A stretch of DNA of 64,000 bases from Brachynemurus nebulosus (GCA_035578155.1 JAPWDM010000016.1:13064608-13128607), one strand, 5' to 3'. Positions 35,186 through 49,596 are shown, counted from the stretch's first letter. Numbers and translations are program-made. The notes: generated from the sequence alone by a model not told the origin.

Positions 35186-36660
35186 TTTTTATATGACTTC
35201 AATATTATGTTAGGTACATTACTTTATAAAAGCAGCCAAAAAATATTTCTGATTTCTAATTAACAAAACACAGAAATATTAATTACAAGTTATTACATTT
35301 CAGTAAAATTTATATGAAAAAAGTCATTTTAAAAGGAGATTCTCATTTATAAAATTGTAAAAGCGACTATGTAGCAAAAGCACATTTAAATGAAAGTTCC
35401 ATCAGTTAACTTTTTCAATTGATTATGAAATGAAAACATTCGCGCTACAGGTTCTATGAATTGTTAAGCACTGAAAAGAATGTCATCTCTGATTTTCAGT
35501 TATTTAAAACAAAATCAAAATAACACATGTTTTTTTGTTTTGAAATCCAACCAATTATTGAGTTCCAAGAAATATAACAAAATTTTGTTTTTACTTTTGG
35601 GTAGTTAGTATAAAGTCGAATTAAATCTTGTAACAAGAGAACAAAATTTCTCTTTTTAAATCGTGTTAAATCAAATTGATGTAAGAAAAGCTCATGTAAA
35701 AATAAAATTAGGTGTATTTAAATTAAAAGCAATAGGTATTATTTCAAAATAAAGTAAAAAATAACATCTTAAATTACTTATTTATATTTTTAGTATTATT
35801 ACGATGCCATCAAGTATTCTACATAAATTTAATTCTGTAAGGTTAAATGATCGTATAGGTTCATAATACTGAAAAACCTACTATAAATCAAAGCCTTCCT
35901 TATGTGATTCTTGCCCCTCTTTTCGATAGTGCAAAGTATATTTATATCGATAGAAATGTAAAAAATAATGCCATTTAATTATCTCAAAACCTACTTTACA
36001 TTCTGTAAGAAAACAAAAGTTCGAGGTTATAGCTCAAAAATGAGTAGTCATAGAAAATATTTTGCCCGATTATTTCATAGTAAATTATTGCCTGACATTA
36101 GACCTAATGTTTAATTAAATCTTTATTGCGTAATTTATTCATTTATCAACCTAAAAAAAAAAAAAAACATTACAAAGTATTTTTTTTTAATTTTCGAAAT
36201 TATTTTTCGAGATAGACATACCATAATATTATATATCAATAGAAAGAGGAGAAAAAATTCCATTAACTATGCTAAAATTTATTTCACGTTTCGTAAGAAA
36301 AACAAGGCTCGGGGTCATACCTCGAAAATGCATAGTTACTGAATACTTCTAGAAAAATATTCAAATTCTACGTAAAAAGTTGGTATTAGAGTTTGCAGAT
36401 TAAAAAATAATTCTTATCAGCAAGAATTTATTGGAAGACAAAGAAATTTGGAATTATGGCGATAGCTCCTAACCTATTGGGAAGTTTAGAGATAGCGTTT
36501 GAGACATTCACTCTAACCAAATTGAACTTATTGCACCATTCTACCGGAAAGGGCAGAATAACCTCTGCCGCGTCAGATAGTATCTTTTATATGTTTTTGT
36601 TACATCGATTTTAAAGGACAAGGTTGGATGTCAGTAGTATTAATTATTAGTAATTTATTA
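35186..36660. other. Remaining hAT interior, no gene seen
   Basis: AT-rich, non-coding interior of the hAT-like element. No domains or RNA genes recognised. Confidence 0.5.
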
Positions 36661-36728
36661 TTTGACGGGGAGCCCAGAATAGTTTGTCCTTGGGGCCCTT
36701 GATTTCTCTCCACGGCCCTGAGTGGGGT

Positions 36729-37166
36729 CACATTTTTGCAGACATCTCCGAAAAAAATTACATGCGGTGAATCGCATAACTCTTTACCGGATCATCCAAA
36801 ATCAGAAAACCAAAAAGATTTCGTAACATTATCGTGTTTTTTTTTTTGTTTTTTTTTTAAATTTTTTTAGTTTTTGGTAAGACTTAGAAGTCAAAATACC
36901 GATTTTTGATTTAAAATTCGAAAATTTTTTTATAGTAGTTAAAATCAATATTATAATTAAAAAATAAATAAATAAAAATAAAACTAAAAAACTCGACAGC
37001 GTTACCTTGTAATTTATGTGTATAAAGAGTGAAAGAAATTTGAAGAAGTGATAATCTTAAAAGTCAGATTCCAAAGAATATACAAGTTTTAATAAGATAT
37101 TTCAGTGAAGATCGGTGATAGTTATATCCCCATATATATTACAAACGGAACATATATGGGCAGACA
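36729..37166. other. Spacer, no gene seen
   Basis: AT-rich flank between two hAT-type elements. Confidence 0.5.
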
Positions 37167-37551
37167 CAGGGCCGGATCTAGGGGGGGCAGCGGGGGCACG
37201 TGTCCCCCCTGGATGATTTTAGGGGCGCCAAAAACGTAATTTGAGGGGCGCGAAAATGGTGAAATTTTTTTGGGCGGAATTTGAAATTTATTATAGGGTA
37301 TTATTATTATATATAGAGCAAGTGATGAGCAAAAAAAAAAAAGGTCGACAGCCATAATTTATGATAGAGTCAATGGTCCTGGAGCAAGTGATGAGTAAAA
37401 ATAAAAAAAGGTCAATGATGCCGATTTATGGTAGGGTCAAGGTGACTTTTTTTGTCATCATCCAGGTAAAAATTTAAAAATTTTTTTGCCGCGAGGGGCG
37501 CCAACTGGAAAATTTGCCCCCCCCCTCTTGATAACTCTAGGTCCGGCCCTG
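37167..37551. mobile_element. Short hAT-like MITE (385 bp)
   Basis: Terminal inverted repeats CAGGGCCGGATCTAG and CTAGGTCCGGCCCTG. The 8-bp flanks GGCAGACA and GACAGGCA agree at 6 of 8 positions, so the duplication is imperfect. Inside are short runs of C and G and a duplicated AGCAAGTGATGAG block. No coding capacity. Confidence 0.7.
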
Positions 37552-38765
37552 GACAGGCAGATAGAAACAACGTCCGGTTAATACGGTACAAATAATTTCA
37601 ATTATCTCTCTTCGACACTATAATTATATTCTTTGCACAAATACAAACATATAGTAGATAACCTCACGAACTATTTTTTTGACTCTATTAGCAATCCGAC
37701 AAAAACAGATATTTGGGAATATCTGTAAAAAATGGCGCCAAAAATATGTATTTGTATTTAAGAAAAAAAATAAAGTTTTAAAAAAATAATTGAAATCCAT
37801 TGCTATGCCAAAAACAGATATAATTATAATAACTAAGCTTACGTACAGATGGTACTTAAAAAAATTAATACTAATTTCCGGAATAAAAACTTTTGTTGTA
37901 CTTTTGGCGACGAATTTTCAAAAATCCTTTCTTATACTACAGTATACTGAAACTAAAATCGAAACACTTTGTCAGTCAACACATGAGCAAATCGTGGTAC
38001 TACAATATTAATGTACTTTAATGGTTTTGATGGTGCAATATTAGAGTAAAGGCCGTTTTACATTCCTTACAAATTTCTAATTTAAAACTTACAAATATTA
38101 TTCATATATTTGTATATTCCTTACTGTATAGAAAGATTGGCAGTACATAGCAGTTTAAGAAATTGTGAAGTTAAAAATATCTAATAACAGCAATAATTAA
38201 TAAATTTAGCTAAAAATAAAGAATTTAAATATATTTAAGTAATACAATAGGGGTAACTCAATACCAAGACTTATCATACTATATAATTATAGTCCCTTCA
38301 GTGACTCATCTAGTTGTAGAATACATACCCAACATACAGAAGTTCTAAACAAGAGATTTAAGTAGGTGCATTTTAATATACATGTAAATAGCAATAATTA
38401 CTCACAATTTTATATATATTTTTGTTTTTGATAGTAAAATAGTGCACATAAGTATGTGGGTATATGTATGTATGATAATAGAAATAAGATTTTAAAGAAT
38501 GTTACTGTTTACTTATAAAAAATGTTATATTTGGTTGAAAGTGCTATTATTTGGAAATCGCTGTCCCTAAAAATGAAAATATTGTATGTACCATACCATG
38601 CTCTGATCACGCAATTTTATTACTGACAAAGTGTTTTGATTTTAGTACACCTACGTTATATAACGAACTTCTATGCAAAATTTCGTGCTTCTAAGCCCAA
38701 CGGTTTAAGTTCTCAGTCGGTGTTAGAGATTTATTAAGTATGTAAATGAAAGTTAATGCTCCTCT
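37552..38765. other. Spacer, no gene seen
   Basis: AT-rich, no domain or RNA gene. Small frames near 37790 look random. Confidence 0.5.
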
Positions 38766-40338
<1,573 letters not shown>

Positions 40339-42824
40339 ATTGATATTTTTTTATGGGTAATGCAACGCAATTTATTTTATTTTGTCAGGTAATCATATAA
40401 AATAATATCTATGTATTCTACATACCTATTATGTCACCCCTACTCAAACACTCTGAGGATTTATAATACGTTATTAGTAGCCCATTCATTGGTTACAGTT
40501 TAAAACGTTTAAAACTATGTATGTGTGTATTTGTTCTTTGGTTGTTTTGGTTGACATGTAGACAAATTGATGAAAGATCAGCCTGAGCTCGGATTATAAA
40601 ATATATAGAAAAATTTAAAAAACTAGAACTCTCTTTTTTAAAAATTATCGTCTATTTTTCATTTACGGATATTGTATGGGGTCTTAAGTTTCTGAAAAAA
40701 GCCTAGACTTAGGTTAGTAAGAGACCTAGGTTAATAATTTGTTCAAATTTCCCAGACAAAATATCGTTTTTTTTTATTTAGCAGTACATAATTAATTAAA
40801 ATGTGATCCAAACATTTCAAAGAGACAGACACGGGAATATTAGAATATTATATGACTAGAATAATGTAATTAAGCATTAACAATCGCCATTAGACTCGTA
40901 TTTGATGTCAACAATGCCGAAACAAACAATTTTTACATTAATATAGTTAAGTAATAAGTTCGATAATTATACAAGATTAAAAATCGTCAAATGTATGGTA
41001 AAACATTTTCACTATGTCTACCAAATTCAAAATATTGGGACCACTCTACTTGCTGTTAAATACAGACTAATAATGTTGACAATCCGTGCTCTTTTCCTTG
41101 CACAGATTTAAATTTTAAAAATGAATATGTAACTTTTGAATGATAAACAAGAATGACAAATAGATTTCATATTCAGTATCTATGCTTTCTTTCTGTCTAA
41201 GAAAGACTTATCTAAAAATATGTAGTGTGTGAAGAAATCGTCATATTTTTACACATAAAAACAGAAACTTTTACTAGTGTTAGAATATTGATATTTAAGA
41301 ACAGAAATAGTAAAAAATATGAAAAACTGAAGGGACACAAGCTCATAAGTTAAGATTTTAATATGTACAGAAAAATCTTTTTGAACTTTCTGAATACATT
41401 ATGGGTGGAGCTTAAAATTTAGATAAACCAGTTTCTTTAAAGACATATTATTTAAAAACTATTCTCCAACTGACTTTACGGAACGTATGCGGGGATGGTA
41501 CAAATCAAGATTTGATTGGGATATAGAAGTAAGTTATTTTTCTGTTCGTCTAGACTGTTTTCGCTAACTTTAAAGCAAATTTTTAATATTTTTGGCGCCC
41601 GAAAAAATATCTTTCTTCTTGATAAACCGTTTACGTCATTTACTACATATATGTAATTATATTGTTATACCAAAGTCGTTTCTGCTACGTGTGTCCACAA
41701 GATTTATACATTCAAAAACATGTCTTAATAACTAAATATATTAATATAGAAAACCTAACAGACACGCCACTGCTTTTCATTATTATGCACGAGAATATAT
41801 AGATACGAGAATAGCCAGCATTTAAATTGATCAAGTTTGAGAAAAACAGGTGTTAATTAGCTTTAAGCATTAAAGAAAATAAATAAATAAAAATAAAAAT
41901 AGAGAAACGGAATATAGAGCAGGTACCTAGGCATATGTACGTATATATGAAACTTCTTTTTCAGTATGGTGTTAACTAAATTAAAAAATAAGTCAGAACA
42001 GAGTGACTTTAACACCTACGTAACTTTTTAACAATAACTGTACAAAGGTTACACAATACAACAACCAGCAGATAAAAAAAAGTTATGACATACTTACATA
42101 CATATATAAATATTTTCTCGTTCGGTTTTTCATTGTGATTTCTACCAATATTAATTATAATTTAAATAAATTAATATTAGCACCATTAGCACAATATCAT
42201 GGCATATTTTTTATATTTATATATTGCTGTGGACTGACGTAATTAATTTAATAAAAATTGTAACTGACTCAATAAATTTTATTAATGCGAAAATATGGTT
42301 CAAAATATTACTACAAAATTTTTAGAAGTAAAGTAACACTACTAGTAGTTTTTTTTTTTTTGTATTTTGTAATAGGTCGCTGCCCCATTTGGAGTTGCTT
42401 AGCGAAATCCTGGGCTCATAGCGAAAAATTTCTTCGTATGTATATAAATATATTGTTACCTAATTAATAAATCATCACAAAATATTTATATATCTTTATT
42501 TGGGGTCGTGAATGAAGAAAGTTTAAGAAGCCCTGCATTACGTCTATACTATTGTTATTATTTTAAATTTCTTTTTTTAAAAGTCTTCTCTGAATTATAC
42601 AAATTTTGAAGATTTTAATTTATTCCATTTGATTGTGCCTATAAAAAATGATTTTACAAAATTATTAGCTGCGACTCTTGGTTTCACCCGCACAGAATTA
42701 TCAGATTTATGGATAAAACTATTTGGAAATTCTATTTTGTATTAAATCAAGTATCTAGTTATTTATATTGGTTCATCTCAATTACCAAACGACTTTAAAC
42801 TAAGTCAGTATATTTAACTTCCAT
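40339..42824. other. Spacer, no gene seen
   Basis: About 2.5 kb of AT-rich sequence without recognisable gene, RNA or long repeat. Confidence 0.5.
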
Positions 42825-42826
42825 AT

Positions 42827-42906
42827 CTTTAGACCTAAGAATTTAGGTCTAGGATCCTTAGGTCCTAGGATCCAGGATCCTGTTGCCCAGGATCTTGGAT
42901 CCCAGG
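42827..42906. repeat. Cluster of nested GGATCC dyads
   Basis: GACCTAAGAATTTAGGTC, CTAGGATCCTTAGGTCCTAG and several GGATCC and CCCAGGATC boxes overlap within 80 bp, forming nested hairpins in an otherwise AT-rich region. Confidence 0.65.
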
Positions 42907-43429
42907 CAACAATATTAACTCACTTATAGCATATCTAATTTTCACATCTTAAAATACTTCTGTAGATTGAGAGTTATAATAGTAAATACATTTTGAGGAC
43001 CAGTTCATTTTTAGTGTTCCGTTCAAAAACTAGCAAAACGGAACACTTATGTAGTCACTTCGGTGTCTGTTCGTCTTGTCACGATGTGACAATTCTGTTT
43101 GCGTGTAGTGTACATAATGTACTTTATTGACAATTTTGATCCTATCTAGTGTTGTTCCCTTATTGATTGGATATCGAGTTAAAAATTTTAGATCTTATTC
43201 TATGATATAAAGCGCAGGCTCGAAAAATGTATTTTGGTCTGGCCTCATGCTTTTATTAATAAAAATAGCTAATATTTTCAGTTCAGTTTTTTTGAATTCA
43301 GTTCGGTTATCACTTCAAAATAGTCAGTTCAAATACTTTATTTAAATAACCAGTTTAAAAAACATATTTTGTCGACATAAATAAGTAGAATAGCTAAGCG
43401 GGTTCTGCGGCACCGCAAAACTAAGCAAC

Positions 43430-44010
43430 TTGAACCCTTTTGTCAATGTTTGAAATGGTGTAACTTTACGGTACTAGCCATTCCGAACTGATGAGTCATC
43501 AAAATATATTGATGTGCAAACCTTGACCTTTGACCCGGCACGTACCGAGTACATGTATTTAAAATTTGTTGTTGACATTTGACCCCAACACTCGCTCATA
43601 CTGTTGGCCTTGAAACTCCAAAGACATGAGTTATCACCTCAACAACCACACAAGTAGTTAACCCATTATGCGTCATCACAATTTACTTACCACAATTTGG
43701 TTTTGTGTTAACCCATTACCCGCCAGCACTAACGTAGTAATGTGGGGATACCCTAACTCTGGGGTGGCCCCAAGCTTTTGACACCGTACTGTACTTAAAT
43801 TTTTGGTACACTGCGGTGTCAAGAGTGTGGACCCCTAACTGAAAAAGGTGTCCGATCACTTTTTGAAGCGTACTGTACTATTACGTGCAAGCCTTAGCCT
43901 TTAACCTCACTTAATTGAATCATCTTAAACGAAAGGTACACTACCACGTCAAAAAATGTTGGATTACCCTAACCCAAGGGGTAGCCCCAAACTTTAGACA
44001 CCGTACGCTG
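43430..44010. repeat. Degenerate tandem repeat
   Basis: Blocks such as ACCCTAACCCAAGGGGTAGC, GACACCGTAC, TTAACCCATTA and ACTGTACT recur with variation two or three times each. Less AT-rich than the surroundings. No coding potential. Confidence 0.5.
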
Positions 44011-44824
44011 AATTATAATTATAGTGTGACTCATACAAGCGGGGATTTTTGTTATATTTGTTTATTTGTATAATAATTTTGGATCATGTAATAGTTTTAA
44101 AATTGTTTATGTAAGATTTTGCTGAGTCATCGGTTTCTTTGTTAGATTTTGAATACGAAATGAATTTCTCGGAATTTTAAATTTATGGCTTAACATTTGC
44201 GTCGTAAAAATTCTGAGTTAGCATTTTTTGTCGAATTTTTATCAGTTTTAAAATAAACAAACAACCAATAATTAAATGTTTGTTTTAGCTGAATTATGAT
44301 CATATGACTCATATAAGGAGTTTTTTTGGTATAAGAAAGATGACGTCATGGAATATTAATGAGTTAGAAAATTGTTTAGTAAAAAATACTACCCATTGTA
44401 GGCCTTAAGCAAGAAATTATTTTTATCAGTTTTAATACTTTAACATTTAACCTACAGTGACCAATTTTTTAGTTAACTAACAAAAGTTCTTGAAATTTTA
44501 ACAAGTTACAAAAAGTATTGCACAACATTTTTGAATTTGACTGTAGCACAAAACTGTTTCTATATCAAACGAAAATTATCTGAAATAATTCAGTATGTAC
44601 ATATGTATAGACTCTGTATATTAAAAATATTTTATGTATACACTCCGTATATTGAGAATAAGAAAGAAAATTTGTATATAATTTTAATTTTTATGAATAC
44701 TAGTAAACGAATTGTATAGCCATTAATGAATAAGTATTAAATCTAAATATAAAATAATCTATCAGTATTGAAACAAACTTTGCTTAGTTTGCAAAAAATT
44801 AAATGTTTGTATAATAATTTAATA

Positions 44825-45085
<261 letters not shown>

Positions 45086-45752
45086 TACTACAAACAATTA
45101 AGGGAGCAAAAAAAAATTGTTAATTTTTTAGTGATTTTTGAAGAGCTGTATTTACGTGAAAAATGGTCGTATCGAGATTTTTAAAAAAGCGTTTTGAAGC
45201 TCCAAGATTCTAGTTTTCGGATCTTTCGTCCAAAAATTTTTAGGAGTGACAGTTATCGAGCAATTATAAGTAATAACACAAAAAAAGTTTTGCAAATTTT
45301 TTTATCTTTTTTCTTTTGATCTACGGGCTTGAAAATTTTTTTTACAGTAAAGCCATTCTATTGACCTGATAGCCTGCTTATTCAGCTTCAAATTCCTTTT
45401 TAAAATTTTTCTCTACGTTGATTTGTTCCGGAGGTATCCAACTTTGAATGAAAAAGGATCGTTTTTGTTTTAACCATCGATATCTCAGTAACCAGTGATC
45501 GGACAAAAAATTGGAGTGCAGTTTTGGGATATGGAATAAATTTCCTACAAGTCTATGCCGCGTACTTTAGGAAAAAACATTTTTTTCATCCTTAATTTTA
45601 ATCTGAAAAATGTGAAAAAAAGGGACTTTTTTCCTTGTTGCGAAAAATCGTCAGCATCCCTGCGAATATTGATGGGGAGTCTAATGTTTGTACGAATTTT
45701 TATACCTCACTGTACCCCCAACAACCCCGTAAATCGAGAGATCGATCTATTG

Positions 45753-46197
45753 AATGGTTTTCCTAAACCGTTTGTTCAAAATTTCCGAATTAAACAATAA
45801 AGGAGCAAAATTGAATGAACAAAATTGAATGAAAAATTCAATTTTTTTTTTCAAATTTTTCCAGTCAGGCATCTTTTGTCCATTAAAATTTAAAAAAGAA
45901 GAAAAGAAATTATTTTTTAAAATTTTTTTCAAAATTTAAACGATCTTTTTTCAAATTTCTTCCAAAATTTTTTTTTAAAATTAAATTTCAATTTTTTAAT
46001 TTTTTTTAAAATTTTGAAAAAAATTTTGAAAAATTTTTTTTTTTTTTAAATTTCAAATTTAATGGATAATCGATGCTTAACTGTGGAAAAATTTCAAAAA
46101 AAAAAATTGAATTTTTCATTCAATTTTGTTCATTCAATTTTGCTCCTTTATTTTTTAATTCGGAAATTTTGAACAAACGGTTTAGGAAAACCATTCT
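45753..46197. repeat. Inverted repeat with ~100-bp arms
   Basis: The left arm (45753-45850) and right arm (46087-46195) are reverse complements over AATGGTTTTCCTAAACCG, GAACAAAATTGAATG and flanking sequence. The loop is A/T homopolymer-rich. A (TA)n tract (46200-46260) lies directly beside the right arm. Confidence 0.8.
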
Positions 46198-46205
46198 TAT
46201 ATACT

Positions 46206-46263
<58 letters not shown>

Positions 46264-46441
46264 TATACAAATTATGTATTTTAACCAGTATAAAAATTCA
46301 AAATTTTTTGGTTTTAAATTACTATAAACACGTTGCTTAATATAAAAATTACAACAGCTCATTGAGCTGCTAAATTTTTATAGATTAGTGTCAATATTAG
46401 AAAATTCACATGAAAAATCAAAAATTTTGAATATATAAATA

Positions 46442-47128
46442 TTGTGCAAATTGCAATTGCATCGTGCAAATCGTTTAAGATTTGCACGTGAACACCTTGA
46501 ATGGGGCTTGGAGGAATGGCGTCACGTACTCTTCACGGATGAGTGCAAGGTGAAGTTTTTTAGTGGTGATCGAAGTGTAAGAGTGTGGAGGAGAAGTGGG
46601 GAAAGGTTTTCTGATCGTCACGTTCATGAACGCGACAGATTTGGCGGTCCTAATGTCATAGTCTGGGGTGGAATTAGTTTGCAAGGCAAAACTGAGCTTG
46701 TTTTCCTGAACGAGGGTACTTTAACGGCTCAAAGTTACATCGAACAGGTTGTCAGACCCCATGTGATCCCCTTTGCACAACGAGCGGCCAATGGATTTAT
46801 CCTGATGCAGGATAATGCCCGAGCGCATACCGCTCGAGCGACGACAACTGTCCTTAGGGAGGCTAATATATAGGTTTTACCGTGGCCTACAAATAGCCCT
46901 GACTTGAACCCAATAAAACATCTTTGGGATCAATTAAAACGGCGAGTCAGAGCAGCCGGAGAGGATGTGCACACCCAACAACAACTGATTGATGTCGTGA
47001 GAAGATGTTGGGAGGAGATTCCTGATGAAACCGTTAGGCATCTTATTGAAAGCATGCCGAGGAGGCTTCAAGAATGTGTTTTAAAAGGGGGGGCATACTC
47101 GATATTAAATCACCGAAAAGTTGCATAA
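46442..47128 (+). pseudogene. Tc1-like transposase pseudogene
   Basis: The DDE core is recognisable: VLFTDECKVKF (first Asp), ILMQDNARAH (second Asp), SPDLNPIKHLWDQLKRR (third position) and a typical C-terminus. The N-terminal paired helix-turn-helix DNA-binding region is missing. An in-frame TAG interrupts it at 46871-46873. The third catalytic residue is Lys where Tc1 family members have Glu (NPIEHLWD in the family). Together these show a dead enzyme. Its element ends probably lie near the TGCAGCAAAACATGAGTGG segment around 47325, which I could not confirm. Confidence 0.92.
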
Positions 47129-47675
47129 TGTGTGCTTTTACTCAAAGCGTGAACGTTTGTTGATGACTGTAAAAATGACTATAAAAATGATAAAATCCTA
47201 AAAAAATGTAATTATGGATTAATTTTTTATTTAATCTTATTAAAATTAATTTTATTTAGTAAAGAATTAGTTCCTTAATTAAATGTAAGCATACCTTATA
47301 CTGTAACTTATATAAAAATAAACTTATGCAGCAAAACATGAGTGGCCCTTATTTTGTTTTGAGTAGTATATAATAGTATTAACACACATATATATGCACC
47401 CGTTATATATGCATATGTAATATACATATGCATATATAACGGGTGTATATTTAATGTTTTAATGAATGTTTTCATATACAGGGTGTATCATTGTTAATAT
47501 CATTAGATTTTTTTTTCAATACTTTTATAAGTTAACGAAAGAAACTTCTTGCTGTAAAAAATAGGGGAATTCAGGGTAACAATTAAATAAAACGCACATA
47601 ATTTTTTTTTTAAATTTTATTTATAGAATATGTATACAGAAATTAAATTGCTTAAATCTATATATTACTTAAAAT
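47129..47675. other. AT-rich spacer with 21-bp hairpin
   Basis: Contains the perfect dyad at 47398-47446 and a TATACAGGGTG motif near 47476 of the TA-linked repeat class. The left terminus of the following Polinton should be here or nearby but is not recognisable. Confidence 0.5.
47398..47446. repeat. Perfect 21-22 bp inverted repeat
   Basis: ACCCGTTATATATGCATATG and its exact reverse complement with a spacer of about five bases: a strong hairpin or cruciform. Confidence 0.85.
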
Positions 47676-48161
47676 CTATTTATTTTCCATATAAAAATTT
47701 TTTAAAAGAATACAATTATCTAATGAACAAATTTTATCTGAATGGATTATACAGCGTCTTGAATAATATTCATCTCGCAGATTAGAAATCTTCGGTACAT
47801 CAAATATTTCTTCCAAATTCAAAATCCACGGCTGATTTTCGGTGTCATCAAACAAATTTGAAATCCATTTCTTCTTTTTACTGCCCTTGACGTATATGAC
47901 ATCATATTTCTTTAATACAGGTTTCAATATGGTATGAAGTTTGTTGTTCGGAATAAATCGATACGACCAAGGTATTCCATGCCAATTTCGGCAAAGCCAA
48001 CGGGCTACTCGTTGATATTTCTTCGGCAACTCGTTGAAATCAAACGGTGCTTCGAATATGAGATGTAATGTATCATCTGAATTTTCTGCAGCAATACCAA
48101 CTTCTTTAAAATAAAATTCGTTGTTAGCTCCTTGATAGCCCTGTATGTCAAGAAACGCCAT
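47676..48161 (-). CDS. Polinton protein of unknown function (possible RNase H-fold)
   Basis: 161 aa starting MAFLDIQGYQG. It is a clear relative of the 180-aa protein at 60185-60727: both share FxDxQGF...FYxKE near the start, RxARWLxxNxHGxxW in the middle, IxxxKGxxKxxxL, and a C-terminal xxRC..H...C..xN. The early Asp and Glu, and the KG..K..xL block, recall DEDD-type RNase H-like nucleases, but this is inference. A TATATAAAG box (48207-48215) and TCAGT (48181-48185, read on minus) sit just upstream. Confidence 0.75.
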   Translation of the reverse strand: MAFLDIQGYQGANNEFYFKEVGIAAENSDDTLHLIFEAPFDFNELPKKYQRVARWLCRNWHGIPWSYRFIPNNKLHTILKPVLKKYDVIYVKGSKKKKWISNLFDDTENQPWILNLEEIFDVPKISNLRDEYYSRRCIIHSDKICSLDNCILLKNFYMENK

Positions 48162-48180
48162 TTTTTACCGCCGCCGTAGA

Positions 48181-48215
48181 ACTGAAATTATTCACACAGT
48201 CCACAACTTTATATA
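48181..48215 (-). promoter_or_regulatory. Core promoter: TATATAAAG and TCAGT
   Basis: Minus-strand TATATAAAG about 30 nt before TCAGT, upstream of the start codon at 48161. Same architecture as the other Polinton promoters in this window. Confidence 0.65.
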
Positions 48216-48240
48216 GAATAATTAAAAGTGGTGGGGGTAA

Positions 48241-49433
48241 TTAGGTATACTTTTTAACCAGGTTAGTTAGTGGAATGTATTCGAAAATGACATCATGAAC
48301 TAAAATGGCTATTGCTGTCGTACCAGCTGGAATATCTTTATTACATTTAAATTCTAAACGAACATCAACTGAACCGCTTTTCAGTGACTCATTTTGATGT
48401 GAGCAATCGATAAAAACTATCGAAGCTATAGTTTTGAAATTTTCCCAATTTAAGAGCGGTTCATTGGAACGATGATAGTATGAGGATTGAAAGCGGGTAT
48501 ACATATCATAAAGTATTGCATACTGATTAATATCACATTTAATATTCAAATCATCATAAGGGTACACTTGTGAATTTAGGTAAACTTTGAAATTATTTAA
48601 ATCACAATGATCAAACTTAGAAACATTTTTATCCTTTTTCTGTAAAGCGAAAATTATATATCGCGGTTTTCCTAGCTGTGTAGTTGTTTTAACAACCCAA
48701 GTGTTTTGTTGTGTAGTGGGTAATGCAAGTTGAATATAACTTCCCACGCTCTAAAACTAATCTGTATAGGTTCAGCTTTTTCAACATATTTTAGCAGTGA
48801 TAATTTAATTTCATCTGAAACAGTTACATGTGGAACACGCCATTCGAGTTTATTTATTTCATATTTCAACGAATCCAATTCTGAAACAATTACATCATCG
48901 TCAGTTCGTGCACGAATAAGAATTAATTCATGCTTTGCGTTTAACATAATTTTTCCATAATCCTCAGCGAATCCCAATAATTTTCTAAGCGGAATGCAAA
49001 AGTTAAAGTTGGCTTGTGGTAATTTTATTGTACAATCATTATCAATCGACCAACCAGCGTTTATCAATTGTTTACTCTCACCATCGTTTAACGATAAATA
49101 ATTTTTCAATGTCGATGTTAGACCAACATACCTAACACGTTCAAGTTCAACCCCATTTAATTCATATCTAATTTCATCGAATAGAAAGGCAATACAATTA
49201 TTAACCAGTTTTATATCTGGAACGGCATTTTCATTATTTAAAATTTTCCCCTCAATGTAAATAGGACTTTCACTAGGTAAAATGTACAAGTCCTGGTTTT
49301 GAATTAATATTCTAACTTCGTCATTATTCTTAAAGGATCGTAAAAAGGGCGCATATGTATGATATTCAAAGTTCGTAATGCTATCATCAATTTGTGAGCC
49401 ACCAGGAATATTTAATACGTCGCTGTATACCAT
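48241..49433 (-). pseudogene. Polinton major capsid protein (double jelly-roll), frameshifted
   Basis: Two overlapping frames: residues MVYSDVLNIPGGSQID...ISFRAWEV (49433 down to ~48745), and then the frame with LALPTTQQNTWVVKT...KPRYIIFALQKKDK...FEYIPLTNLVKKY (to 48241). The features EIRYELNGVELERVRYVG and KPRYIIFALQ are typical of Polinton major capsid proteins. A small indel near 48745 puts the two halves in different frames. It would form the icosahedral shell of a Polinton virion; this copy cannot make the full protein. Confidence 0.88.
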
Positions 49434-49560
49434 TTTCTTTTAACTTTGTGACCCAATGCTTCAAGAGATGCTAAACGTTCAGGTGAAATACGCTGTTACT
49501 TAAATGCTTTGCGTTTAATGGTATTCAACTGAATGAGCTCAGGCTGTAAAAACCCTCTAT
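49434..49560 (-). pseudogene. Small conserved ORF remnant upstream of capsid gene
   Basis: The minus strand reads LYNRGFLQPELIQLNTIKRKAFK, a stop, then QRISPERLASLEALGHKVKRK, which runs into the capsid start codon. This ISPERLxSLEALGHKVKR type is familiar from Polintons just before the capsid gene. An in-frame stop breaks it. Function unknown. Confidence 0.6.
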
Positions 49561-49596
49561 TATATAACCTAGCGGCGGGTTGCTCCAGATTGTAAA

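Larger units (their letters stand above)
32930..36720. mobile_element. hAT-like non-autonomous element with 8-bp duplication
   Basis: Starts CAGGCCCGACG and ends CACGGCCCTG (imperfect terminal inverted repeats). It is flanked by the exact 8-bp duplication AGTGGGGT (32922-32929 and 36721-36728), which matches hAT termini and duplication size. No transposase frame is present. It contains a nested MITE (33122-34140) and a (TA)n-type repeat (34428-35185). Confidence 0.75.

Noticed and set aside
43430..44010. Telomere-like CCCTAA array
   Set aside because: CCCTAACC motifs occur only within longer degenerate units, not in tandem.
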